DNA of 38,258 nucleotides from Caryophanales bacterium (lineage in GTDB: Bacteria; Bacillota_I; Bacilli_A; RFN20; CAG-826), in assembly GCA_016290145.1 (NCBI GenBank), contig JAEESX010000007.1:1-38258 (forward strand), in the 5' to 3' direction. The first letter of the stretch is position 1, and each line of letters begins with the position of its first letter. Below, one piece after another: positions 1-8,405 of this stretch. The notes beneath the pieces were generated by a model. It was not told the DNA's origin, did not search any database, and saw nothing but the letters and a program-made list of their open reading frames with translations. The translations under genes were made by a program, and so were the position numbers.

Positions 1-1
1 T

Positions 2-46
2 CTTGGAAAAGATCGCACTTGTGTGAGAGTTGTTGTCGCAAAGTAA
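2..46 (+). CDS. rpmA: 3' end of ribosomal protein L27 (partial)
   Basis: Frame from base 2 reads LGKDRTCVRVVVAK*, resembling the L27 C-terminus (GKDKKQVSV-type). It lies directly upstream of obgE, as is common for rpmA-obg. Confidence 0.6.
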   Translation, partial: LGKDRTCVRVVVAK

Positions 47-67
47 TTAAGCGAAAATAATGAAAAT

Positions 68-96
68 AAGACCACTTAATTGTGGTCTTTTTCTTT
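68..96 (+). terminator. Rho-independent terminator after rpmA
   Basis: AAGACCAC-ttaatt-GTGGTCTT followed by TTTCTTTT. Confidence 0.85.
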
Positions 97-133
97 TGCG
101 TTATATATAATATAAGCGGGTATATATTTAAGT

Positions 134-1411
134 ATGTTTATTGATCGTGTTGTTATTGAAGTGAGAAGTGGAAAAGGTGGCGATGGCGCTATCGCATTTC
201 TCCGTGAAAAATACGTACCAAAAGGTGGCCCTGCTGGAGGTAATGGTGGTAGAGGTGCTTCTATCTTTTTAAGAGCAAATTCTAAGATCAATACACTCCT
301 CAATTTCCGTCATAGTAAAACCTTCATCGGTAATGATGGTGAAAAGGGTGGAATTAAAAACCAATTCGGTAAATATGCAGAAGATGTAACTATCGATGTT
401 CCAGTGGGAACAGTTATCTTCGAAGAAGAAGGCCACAAATTCTTAGGTGACTTGAACGAAGATGGCAAAATTATTAGAGTCGCAAAAGGTGGTAGAGGTG
501 GTAGAGGCAACTCCGCATTTAAATCACCAACAAATAGAACACCAAAGATCGCTGAAAATGGCGAACCAGGTGAAAGAAAGAGATTAATTCTCGAACTTAA
601 ACTCTTAGCGGATGTCGGCTTAGTCGGATTCCCAAGTGTTGGTAAGTCCACACTTTTAAGTGTGGTTAGTTCTGCAAAGCCAGAAATCGCTGATTATCCA
701 TTTACCACAATTGTTCCAAACCTCGGTGTTGTTACCACTAAGGATGGACGTTCCTTCGTAATGGCGGACCTTCCAGGACTTATTGAAGGTGCTCACCAAG
801 GTAAAGGTTTAGGTCTTCAATTCTTAAGACACATCGAAAGATGCCGTGTTATTATCCACGTCATTGATTTCGGTGAATCTGGTAGAGATCCAATTGAAGA
901 CTATAAAGTGATTAATAATGAACTTAAATCCTATGGATTTGGTTTAGATAAAAGACCATGTATCTTAGTCGGTTCTAAGATGGATGAAGAAGGCGCAGAA
1001 GAAAAACTTAAAGCCTTTAAAAAGAAAGTTAAACAAGACATTATTCCAATCTCCGCTTTAACGGATGAAGGTATTGAAGAAGTCTTATATAAAGTCGCTG
1101 ACTTATTAGACAAGACTCCTGCCTTCCCACTTTATGATGAAGCGGAAGAAGAACTCGATACCAAGTTATACGAACTCCCAGAAGAAGAAAAAGAATTCAC
1201 AATCGAAAAGGTTTCTTCTCGTGAATACCGTATCCTTGGCGATAAGATCATTAAATTCTACAAGATGACAAATATAACCACTGATGAAGGCATGATGGTT
1301 TTAATGACCAAATTAAGAAAACTCAAAGTGGATGATGAATTAGAGAAAATGGGAGCGGATGATGGAGATATCGTCTATTTAGACGATTTCCAATTCGAAT
1401 ACTATCGTTAA
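134..1411 (+). CDS. obgE: GTPase Obg with C-terminal OCT domain
   Basis: Gly-rich Obg fold N-terminus (GKGGDGAIAFLREKYVPKGGPAGGNGG), G1 GFPSVGKSTLL, DLPGLIEGAHQGKGLG, OCT-like C-terminus. Confidence 0.97.
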   Translation: MFIDRVVIEVRSGKGGDGAIAFLREKYVPKGGPAGGNGGRGASIFLRANSKINTLLNFRHSKTFIGNDGEKGGIKNQFGKYAEDVTIDVPVGTVIFEEEGHKFLGDLNEDGKIIRVAKGGRGGRGNSAFKSPTNRTPKIAENGEPGERKRLILELKLLADVGLVGFPSVGKSTLLSVVSSAKPEIADYPFTTIVPNLGVVTTKDGRSFVMADLPGLIEGAHQGKGLGLQFLRHIERCRVIIHVIDFGESGRDPIEDYKVINNELKSYGFGLDKRPCILVGSKMDEEGAEEKLKAFKKKVKQDIIPISALTDEGIEEVLYKVADLLDKTPAFPLYDEAEEELDTKLYELPEEEKEFTIEKVSSREYRILGDKIIKFYKMTNITTDEGMMVLMTKLRKLKVDDELEKMGADDGDIVYLDDFQFEYYR

Positions 1412-1412
1412 T

Positions 1413-2159
1413 ATGAAACTCGAACAATACTTATTAGTCGTAGAAGACTTCTTAAAAGACTATTTAGAACAAAGCCATCAAGATGGTTATGTCCTCGGTC
1501 TTTCGGGCGGCGTTGATTCTTCCTTAGTGGCAGCTTTAGCGAAGTCCGCAGTGGGAAGAGAAAAACTCATGTGCATCATGATGCCTATCGATAGCAACCC
1601 ATCCGATTTAGAAGATGCTATTAAAGTCGCTGAAGCATTAAACCTCAGATATATTGTCATGGATGGTAGTAAATCCTTCCATGCCACAGTCGATGAATTC
1701 GCTAGACAAGGTATAACCTTGGATAAGATGAGTTTATCCAATCTTAAAGTGAGAATTAGAATGACTATGCTTTATGCATATGGTCAAACCCATAGATGCC
1801 TTGTTTTAGGCACAGATAACATGGATGAAAGATATACTGGCTACTTCACAAAATATGGTGATGGCGCCGCTGACATCTTGCCAATCGTTTATCTCACCAA
1901 AGGTGAAGTCGTGGAAGCCGCGAAGATTAAAGGCGTTCCAGCCGCATTAGCGGAACGCACACCAACAGCAGGCTTATTCGAAGGCCAAACTGATGAAACA
2001 GAAATGGGTGTTTTATACAAAGATTTAGATGATTTCCTTTTAGGAAAAGAAATAGATCCAAAGGCTAAGGAGAGAATTGAATATCTCCATCGTATAAGCG
2101 AACACAAGCGCGCGCCTATACCTATGCCTACGGAATATATAAGAGATTATGAAAAATAA
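1413..2159 (+). CDS. nadE: NH3-dependent NAD+ synthetase
   Basis: SGGVDSS P-loop, LGTDNMDERYTGYFTKYGDGAADILPI, TAGLFEGQTDETEMG. Confidence 0.95.
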   Translation: MKLEQYLLVVEDFLKDYLEQSHQDGYVLGLSGGVDSSLVAALAKSAVGREKLMCIMMPIDSNPSDLEDAIKVAEALNLRYIVMDGSKSFHATVDEFARQGITLDKMSLSNLKVRIRMTMLYAYGQTHRCLVLGTDNMDERYTGYFTKYGDGAADILPIVYLTKGEVVEAAKIKGVPAALAERTPTAGLFEGQTDETEMGVLYKDLDDFLLGKEIDPKAKERIEYLHRISEHKRAPIPMPTEYIRDYEK

Positions 2160-2244
2160 GAATGAGCTAATCGTTGTCGCTTCATTAAGCGCAGCCATCT
2201 TATCTCTAATCTTTATTATTTTATTTATTATGGTATATCGATAA
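2149..2244 (+). CDS. Putative 31-aa single-TM small protein
   Basis: ATG overlaps the nadE stop; frame reads MKNKNELIVVASLSAAILSLIFIILFIMVYR*. Basic N-terminus, about 23 hydrophobic residues, then R. Below the 60-aa cutoff of the supplied ORF track. Confidence 0.5.
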   Translation: MKNKNELIVVASLSAAILSLIFIILFIMVYR

Positions 2245-2255
2245 GGAGGGGACTT

Positions 2256-2810
2256 ATGATTTACTTTCTCAAAGGACGTGTAGCGTTAAAAGACAAAGAC
2301 ACAGTGGTAGTTGATGTTAACAATGTCGGTTACCAAGTTTTAGTGTCCCATATTGATAACTTTATTGTTGGGCAAGAAGTATTACTCTATACCTACAATG
2401 TTGTTAGAGAAGATGAACAATACTTAGTCGGCTTCTCATCTTTAGATGAAAAGTCAGTTTTCCTTTCCCTTATCAAAGTTAAAGGACTCGGTCCAAGAAC
2501 TGCGATTGGCGCACTTAGTTCTACAACCCCAGAAGAAGTGGTTAACGCCATCGCAAGCAACAATGTTGCTTACTTAAAGAAATTACCAGGTATCGGTGCC
2601 AAAGCGGCCGCACAAATCATCTTAGATTTGAAAGGTGAATTAACCGGTGGTAGCAAAGGCGATCCAGGTGTTTATGAAGATGTTTATGAAGCCTTAAAAG
2701 GCTTAGGATTTAAAGGCGCTGCCATTGATAGAGTCTTAGCGACCATCAATGAACCAGGAGCTTCTTCGGAAGATATCCTTCGCATCGCACTTAGCAAATT
2801 GAGGAAGTAA
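2256..2810 (+). CDS. ruvA: Holliday junction branch migration protein RuvA
   Basis: GxGxxTA/GIGAKAAAQIILDLKGEL HhH motifs, located immediately upstream of ruvB; SD AAGGAGG. Confidence 0.95.
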   Translation: MIYFLKGRVALKDKDTVVVDVNNVGYQVLVSHIDNFIVGQEVLLYTYNVVREDEQYLVGFSSLDEKSVFLSLIKVKGLGPRTAIGALSSTTPEEVVNAIASNNVAYLKKLPGIGAKAAAQIILDLKGELTGGSKGDPGVYEDVYEALKGLGFKGAAIDRVLATINEPGASSEDILRIALSKLRK

Positions 2811-2812
2811 AT

Positions 2813-3817
2813 ATGTCTCGTTTATTAGATGCACATATTAACAAAAATGAAACTCAAGAAGAAGTATCTCTAAGACCTCAAGTTTTAGAAGAATACGTCG
2901 GGCAAAAAGACTTAAAGAAAAACCTTAAGGTTTTTATTGGTGCTGCTCTTCATAGAGATGAACCATTAGATCATCTTCTTTTCTATGGTCCTCCAGGATT
3001 AGGTAAAACTACACTTGCTTATGTTATCGCAAATGAGATGAATGCTCATATCCATGTTGCTAGTGGACCAAGCATTGAAAAGATTGGCGATTTAGCGGCT
3101 ATCCTATCCTCAATAGAACCAGGTGATATCCTTTTTATCGACGAGATTCATAGAATCCCTAGAATCGTCGAAGAATCGTTATATACGGCAATGGAAGACT
3201 TCAAATTTTCTGTGGTCATCAATCGCGATATGAACGGCAAGGCAATTACCCTTAATTTGCCTCCATTTACCCTCATTGGTGCGACCACCAGAGCAGGTGA
3301 TTTATCCGCTCCACTTAGAGAAAGATTCGGTATAACCGAAAAACTTCATTTTTACGACATTGATGAGGTCGAACAAATCGTTAAAAGAACCGCCCGTGTT
3401 TTTAATACAAAAATCAGTGATGAAGCAGCGATTGAAATCGCTAAAAGAAGTCGTGGAACACCTCGTATTGCTAACCGCTTATTCAAACGTGTTCGTGACT
3501 TCGCAAACTTCAAAGGAAAAGATGAAATCGATGTCAATGATGCCCTTGAAGCACTCAACGCTTTAAAGGTTGATGAAATCGGTTTAGATGATGTTGATAT
3601 CAGATACTTAAAGACACTTATCGAACGTTTCAATGGTGGACCTGTCGGTCTTGATACCCTAGCAAACGCAATCGGTGAAGAAATAATGAACCTCGAAGAC
3701 GTCTATGAACCATACCTCTTACAAATCGGTTTCATTGATCGTACTCCTCGTGGTAGAGTGGCTTCGCCAAAAGCCTACAAACATCTCAAAATAAGACACC
3801 AAGGTAGCTTATTCTAA
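2813..3817 (+). CDS. ruvB: Holliday junction helicase RuvB
   Basis: RPQVLEEYVGQKDLKKNL, GPPGLGKTTLAYVIANEM, DEIHRIPRIVEESLYTAMEDF. Confidence 0.98.
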   Translation: MSRLLDAHINKNETQEEVSLRPQVLEEYVGQKDLKKNLKVFIGAALHRDEPLDHLLFYGPPGLGKTTLAYVIANEMNAHIHVASGPSIEKIGDLAAILSSIEPGDILFIDEIHRIPRIVEESLYTAMEDFKFSVVINRDMNGKAITLNLPPFTLIGATTRAGDLSAPLRERFGITEKLHFYDIDEVEQIVKRTARVFNTKISDEAAIEIAKRSRGTPRIANRLFKRVRDFANFKGKDEIDVNDALEALNALKVDEIGLDDVDIRYLKTLIERFNGGPVGLDTLANAIGEEIMNLEDVYEPYLLQIGFIDRTPRGRVASPKAYKHLKIRHQGSLF

Positions 3818-3828
3818 GATAAAATCTT

Positions 3829-3857
3829 ATGCGCATTATACACGTGCGCATTTTTTA
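3829..3857 (+). terminator. Terminator after ruvB
   Basis: ATGCGCA-ttatacacg-TGCGCAT followed by TTTTT. Confidence 0.75.
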
Positions 3858-3941
3858 TTGAAATGAACGGATAATTAGTATATAGTTTTTAATGACGCGC
3901 AAAGCGCATATGTATTTTGTGTATATACAGGAGGAATTAAT

Positions 3942-6668
3942 ATGAGAAGATTGTGGTCTTACGTTGTACTCACAGGCGCCTCATTAGTATTAATGGGTGC
4001 GACATTTGCCAACGTATTTAAAAACAGTACCTCTAATATTGAATATGCCGATGGCAAGGAAATGGTTTTCCGTCTTGAAGAAAAAGAAGGTGGCAAATCA
4101 TTAGATGAAAGCTTTGATGGTAAATCCGCATCAGAAGCTGTCGCAGATAGCATGATGGATCGTCTTGATGCTTTAAAAATTACAAACTACCAAGTCTATA
4201 CCGAAGGCAATGACACAGTTAAAGTAGTGGTTAAGCAAGATAACGATTCTGGTTATAACAATATTCAAAACTTAATGACATTCAATGGTTCATTAGCCCT
4301 CTCCTCCAGAGCCGATGAAGCCCCAGTTTTAAATAACGCTAAAGAAGAAGAAAAATTCCTTACTGGCGATGCTTATATGGAAACCAAGAATGATTATCCA
4401 TCTATTAACATCCCAGTCGGTAATCACTTCAAAGAATTATATGATGTTGTCAAACAAGCCAAAGAAGATGGTAAGACAGAATATGCCGAAACATCCACCG
4501 AAGGTGAAGGCGAAGAAGCCACAACAACAGAAACCTATTACTTATACTTATGGCATGACTATAACGAAGACACCGATAAGTTCTCCTACACAATTTCCGG
4601 AAACGAAAATTATGATGAAAAAGTCGCTCAAAAAGTCTTCATGAGTTTCGATATCGCTGAACTTCAAAAACTCGAAGAAGAAGATAAAGATATCGATACA
4701 TTAACCGCTTACGTTAATATCCAAGACGTCAATAGCAACGGTAAATACGAAGCTTCTGAAGTTAGAAAAGCATTCGATACCGCCAGATACTATGTCGCCT
4801 TAATCAATAGTGGATCATTAGATTACAAAGTGACATTCTTATACTCCACAAACGTTTCTGCTTCTACTGAAGCATTAATCGAAATTGCTGCATCAGGCCC
4901 ACAACTCGCTTGGTCTGCAACATTAAGAGCCACAATTGTCTGTATTGTTGTCTTATCCTTATTATCAGCAGTGTTCTATCGCTTAAGCGCATTAAGCGTT
5001 GCCACAACCACAATCGCGAGCGTATTCGCAGGTGTTGCTAGCATCATCTTATTCACTGCTGAATTCAACGCCGCTGGCTTAATCGCATTAGTGGCAGTCG
5101 CAGTTGCTTCCTTAGCTTCTAACGTTGTTTATTTAACAAAGTTAAAAGATGAAGCATATCGTGGACGTTCTTTAAAGAAAGCCAACTCTGAAGCTGCGAA
5201 GAAATCCTTATTACCAATCTTAGACATCAATGTTGTCTTAATCATCTTAGGTGTCTTTGCATATCTCTTCGGTGGTGCATTAATGAGAAGCTTTGCCGTT
5301 ATCTCCGTTATCGGTGGTCTTGCTTCCTTATTGTTAAACCTCCTCGTCTTAAGAGGCTTAATGTGGTTAGCCACAAACGCCACAAAATTACAAGGCAAAT
5401 ACGAAATGTTTGGTATTGATTCCAAGAGAGTTCCAAACCTCTTAAAAGAAGAAAAACAAACATTCTTCGGCAGCTATGCTGATAAAGACTTCACCCACAA
5501 AAAGAAACCAGTTGGTATTGTCGCTGCAGTCTTATTAGTGGCTGGTATTGCTGGCATGGTCACATTTGGTGTTCTAAAGAACACAAATAAAGACTTCGCC
5601 GCCAAAGCAAGCGAACCTCAATATACAGAAATCTTCTTCGAATCTAAGATCGAAAATGCTCCAATCAATGAAACAATTGTTAGAGACCTCTTAGACAAAG
5701 TCTTCTACTATCAAGGTGAAGATGAAGCTAATGCAAAAGCATTATCTACACTCATCGATGATGTCGTTTATGAAGAAAGCGAAGAAAAAGTCAAAGAAGA
5801 AGGTATTGAAAATACACTTTATCATAGATACTGTGTCGTTAAATTAAATCAAACATACTCTGATGAGAAATATAATGCATACTACGACGCAGATTTAGAA
5901 GATGATACAAACGAACTCGTTTATACAAACGAAAAAGGCGTTGCTCACTTATTAAGATTCGCTATCGATGATAGTAACGATGATGACATTCTCGTCACAT
6001 CCATCAAAGATGTTAGATCAGTCTCTTCTGAACAACCTGAATTCTTCCCAATCATTTGGGGTACATTAGTGGGCTTAGCAGTCAGTGCTGTCTACTTATT
6101 ACTCAGATACCGCTTATCACGTGGTTTAGCGACATTAATCGTTCCTACAGGCGTTACCGCAATCGCAGCAGGCGCATTAGCGGCTGTCCGTATCGCACAA
6201 TTAGGCGCGCTCAATTATGCTATCGTCACATTACCAGTTATCGCATTCTTCGGATTAGTGGTCGGTATCTTATTCATGAATAGAGAAAGAGAATTAGTCT
6301 TAGAAGACAAGAATCACGATGGTTCTATTGAAAATAGAAATGCTATCATGGTGAGAGCTAATTCCTTAGCATATTCTTCAATCTTATTACTTTCCGTCCT
6401 TGCCATTTATATCGCTATCAACTTCTTCGGATTTGGTGCTAGTGGCAATGCTTGGATGTTCTTAGTCCTCGTTATCGGTGTCATCTTAGCGGCGTTCTTA
6501 GAAACAACACTTTATGGCCCAGTTGCTCAATTCTTCTACAAGTTATTCAGCAAAGTTAATACCGATAAGATTACAAACTTCTTCAAACGCAAGAAAAAGA
6601 AAAAGGTCATCAAACAACCTCATTCCGCGGAACCAGAAGAAAGAACATTCATCGGAATCAACGACTAA
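3942..6668 (+). CDS. secDF: Protein-export membrane protein SecDF (fused)
   Basis: 908 aa with two RND-type six-TM blocks each preceded by a large soluble domain; secDF-recJ-rel-hisS-aspS synteny as in Bacilli; SD AGGAGG. Confidence 0.8.
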   Translation: MRRLWSYVVLTGASLVLMGATFANVFKNSTSNIEYADGKEMVFRLEEKEGGKSLDESFDGKSASEAVADSMMDRLDALKITNYQVYTEGNDTVKVVVKQDNDSGYNNIQNLMTFNGSLALSSRADEAPVLNNAKEEEKFLTGDAYMETKNDYPSINIPVGNHFKELYDVVKQAKEDGKTEYAETSTEGEGEEATTTETYYLYLWHDYNEDTDKFSYTISGNENYDEKVAQKVFMSFDIAELQKLEEEDKDIDTLTAYVNIQDVNSNGKYEASEVRKAFDTARYYVALINSGSLDYKVTFLYSTNVSASTEALIEIAASGPQLAWSATLRATIVCIVVLSLLSAVFYRLSALSVATTTIASVFAGVASIILFTAEFNAAGLIALVAVAVASLASNVVYLTKLKDEAYRGRSLKKANSEAAKKSLLPILDINVVLIILGVFAYLFGGALMRSFAVISVIGGLASLLLNLLVLRGLMWLATNATKLQGKYEMFGIDSKRVPNLLKEEKQTFFGSYADKDFTHKKKPVGIVAAVLLVAGIAGMVTFGVLKNTNKDFAAKASEPQYTEIFFESKIENAPINETIVRDLLDKVFYYQGEDEANAKALSTLIDDVVYEESEEKVKEEGIENTLYHRYCVVKLNQTYSDEKYNAYYDADLEDDTNELVYTNEKGVAHLLRFAIDDSNDDDILVTSIKDVRSVSSEQPEFFPIIWGTLVGLAVSAVYLLLRYRLSRGLATLIVPTGVTAIAAGALAAVRIAQLGALNYAIVTLPVIAFFGLVVGILFMNRERELVLEDKNHDGSIENRNAIMVRANSLAYSSILLLSVLAIYIAINFFGFGASGNAWMFLVLVIGVILAAFLETTLYGPVAQFFYKLFSKVNTDKITNFFKRKKKKKVIKQPHSAEPEERTFIGIND

Positions 6669-6675
6669 TACAAAT

Positions 6676-6702
6676 AGGCTACCTATAAGGTGGCCTTTTT
6701 AG
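6676..6702 (+). terminator. Terminator-like hairpin at the secDF/recJ junction
   Basis: AGGCTACC-tataa-GGTGGCCT followed by TTTT; one G:U pair. Confidence 0.7.
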
Positions 6703-6707
6703 CCAAT

Positions 6708-8270
6708 ATGAAAGACACATTATTTGAACGTTTATTAAAGCACTATAAAATCGATGAACAAGGTTACCAAGATTTAATCGCTCCAGTAACCATCGATTCC
6801 TTTGCTGCTGGTCATGAATTCAAGGATATGGATAAAGCGGTAGCCTTAACAAAAGAGGCGATTGCTAATAAAGATAAAATCTTTATCTATGGTGATTATG
6901 ACGCAGATGGCATTATGTCAACATCTATCGTCGTGAAGAGTTTATTAACTCTTGGTGTAGTGCCATTATTCTACATTCCTAACCGCTATAACGATGGTTA
7001 TGGTATCACTTTAACTAAAGCTGAAGAAATCGTCTCTAAAGGCGTGAAATTAGTGATTACTGTTGATAACGGCATCTCTGCAAACGAGCCAATCGCTTAT
7101 TTAAAAGAACAAGGCGTCAAAGTCTTAGTTATTGATCACCACACAGTTCCAGAAGTGGTGCCAAACGCCGATGTTATTATTCATCCTTCTTACAGCAACT
7201 TTGGCGAAACTGCGACTAGCGCAGGCTTCGTCTCATTCATGTTCTCTTGGGCGTTATTAGGCCGCTTTGATAAATACTTATCAACTCTTGCTTCTATCTC
7301 TCTAATCAGCGATATGATGCCTTTACTCGATTACAATCGTAGATTCTTGAGACTCGTTTTCCAAAATTATAAAGAAGGCGAATTCTATCCAATCGATCTA
7401 TTAAAAGAAGAAGGCACTTATGATGAAAACGCAATCGGTATGAAGATTGCTCCTAAGATTAATGCCCTAGGTAGATTATTAGATAACGAAAGCATCAATC
7501 ATATCATTAGATATTTCGTGACACCTGACATGAGTGTTGTTAATAAACTCTATGCCTGGATTGTGAAGACTAATGACGAAAGAAAAACCGAAAGCAAATT
7601 AGCCGAAGAAAACATGCCTGAAGTTAATCCGAATGACAGCGCAATAGTGGTCATCAGCGATGTTAAAGAAGGAATTATGGGATTAATCGCAAATAGTATT
7701 TGCTCTAAAGTCCGTAAACCTACAATTGTGTTTACACAAGAAAAGGATGCTGATGTCTTAAAAGGCAGTTGCCGTGCACCAGAAGGATTCAATGTTGTCA
7801 AGGCATTTAACAGTTGTTCTGACTTAGTGTTGACCGCTGGTGGACACGCACTTGCAGGTGGCTGCAGCATCTATAAAAAAGACTTCGAAGAGTTCAAAGC
7901 GAGATTCATTAAATTCGCTAGCGAAACTCCATTAGAAGTGGAAGAAGAGGATGAGGTTGAAATCGGTCTTACTGAAATCAATGATGACAACTACGCTCTC
8001 ATTCAATCATTCTCACCATTTGGTGAAAGCTGGAAAGCGCCAACCCTCTTGCTCAGACGTATCCGTGTTGATTCACTAACCTTCTCTAAGACAGGAGAAC
8101 ACTTATTGTCTTATATCGGAAATAGCAATAAACTCACTGGATTTGGTATCAGCAGAAATAAGTTTGAAGATTTAGATTTTGTTGATTTCATCGGAAAATT
8201 AAAGGTCTCTTACTTCAAGGGTATGAAGTCATTAGATTTCAATGTTAAAGAGTTTAGAAAGAGCAAATAA
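6708..8270 (+). CDS. recJ: Single-stranded-DNA-specific exonuclease RecJ
   Basis: DYDADGIMSTSI, IDHH (DHH), DHHA1 GGHALAGGCS. ORF-track start GTG 6690 lies inside the terminator-like hairpin; ATG 6708 preferred. Confidence 0.9.
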   Translation: MKDTLFERLLKHYKIDEQGYQDLIAPVTIDSFAAGHEFKDMDKAVALTKEAIANKDKIFIYGDYDADGIMSTSIVVKSLLTLGVVPLFYIPNRYNDGYGITLTKAEEIVSKGVKLVITVDNGISANEPIAYLKEQGVKVLVIDHHTVPEVVPNADVIIHPSYSNFGETATSAGFVSFMFSWALLGRFDKYLSTLASISLISDMMPLLDYNRRFLRLVFQNYKEGEFYPIDLLKEEGTYDENAIGMKIAPKINALGRLLDNESINHIIRYFVTPDMSVVNKLYAWIVKTNDERKTESKLAEENMPEVNPNDSAIVVISDVKEGIMGLIANSICSKVRKPTIVFTQEKDADVLKGSCRAPEGFNVVKAFNSCSDLVLTAGGHALAGGCSIYKKDFEEFKARFIKFASETPLEVEEEDEVEIGLTEINDDNYALIQSFSPFGESWKAPTLLLRRIRVDSLTFSKTGEHLLSYIGNSNKLTGFGISRNKFEDLDFVDFIGKLKVSYFKGMKSLDFNVKEFRKSK

Positions 8271-8297
8271 TTGATTAACCTTCAAAACCTATATTTT

Positions 8298-8321
8298 AGC
8301 GGACTAATCATCCGCTTTTTT
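8298..8321 (+). terminator. Terminator after recJ
   Basis: AGCGGA-ctaatca-TCCGCT followed by TTTTT. Confidence 0.8.
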
Positions 8322-8378
8322 ATTGCTTTATAGATGCGTCCGTATTGTTTATTTTGTACGTTGTGATAAACTTGTAAG

Positions 8379-8399
8379 AAGTTAATTTTTTATTAACTT
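8379..8399. promoter_or_regulatory. Perfect inverted repeat directly upstream of ABC exporter start codon
   Basis: AAGTTAAT-ttttt-ATTAACTT, 6 nt before ATG 8406. Confidence 0.5.
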
Positions 8400-8405
8400 A
8401 ATCTT

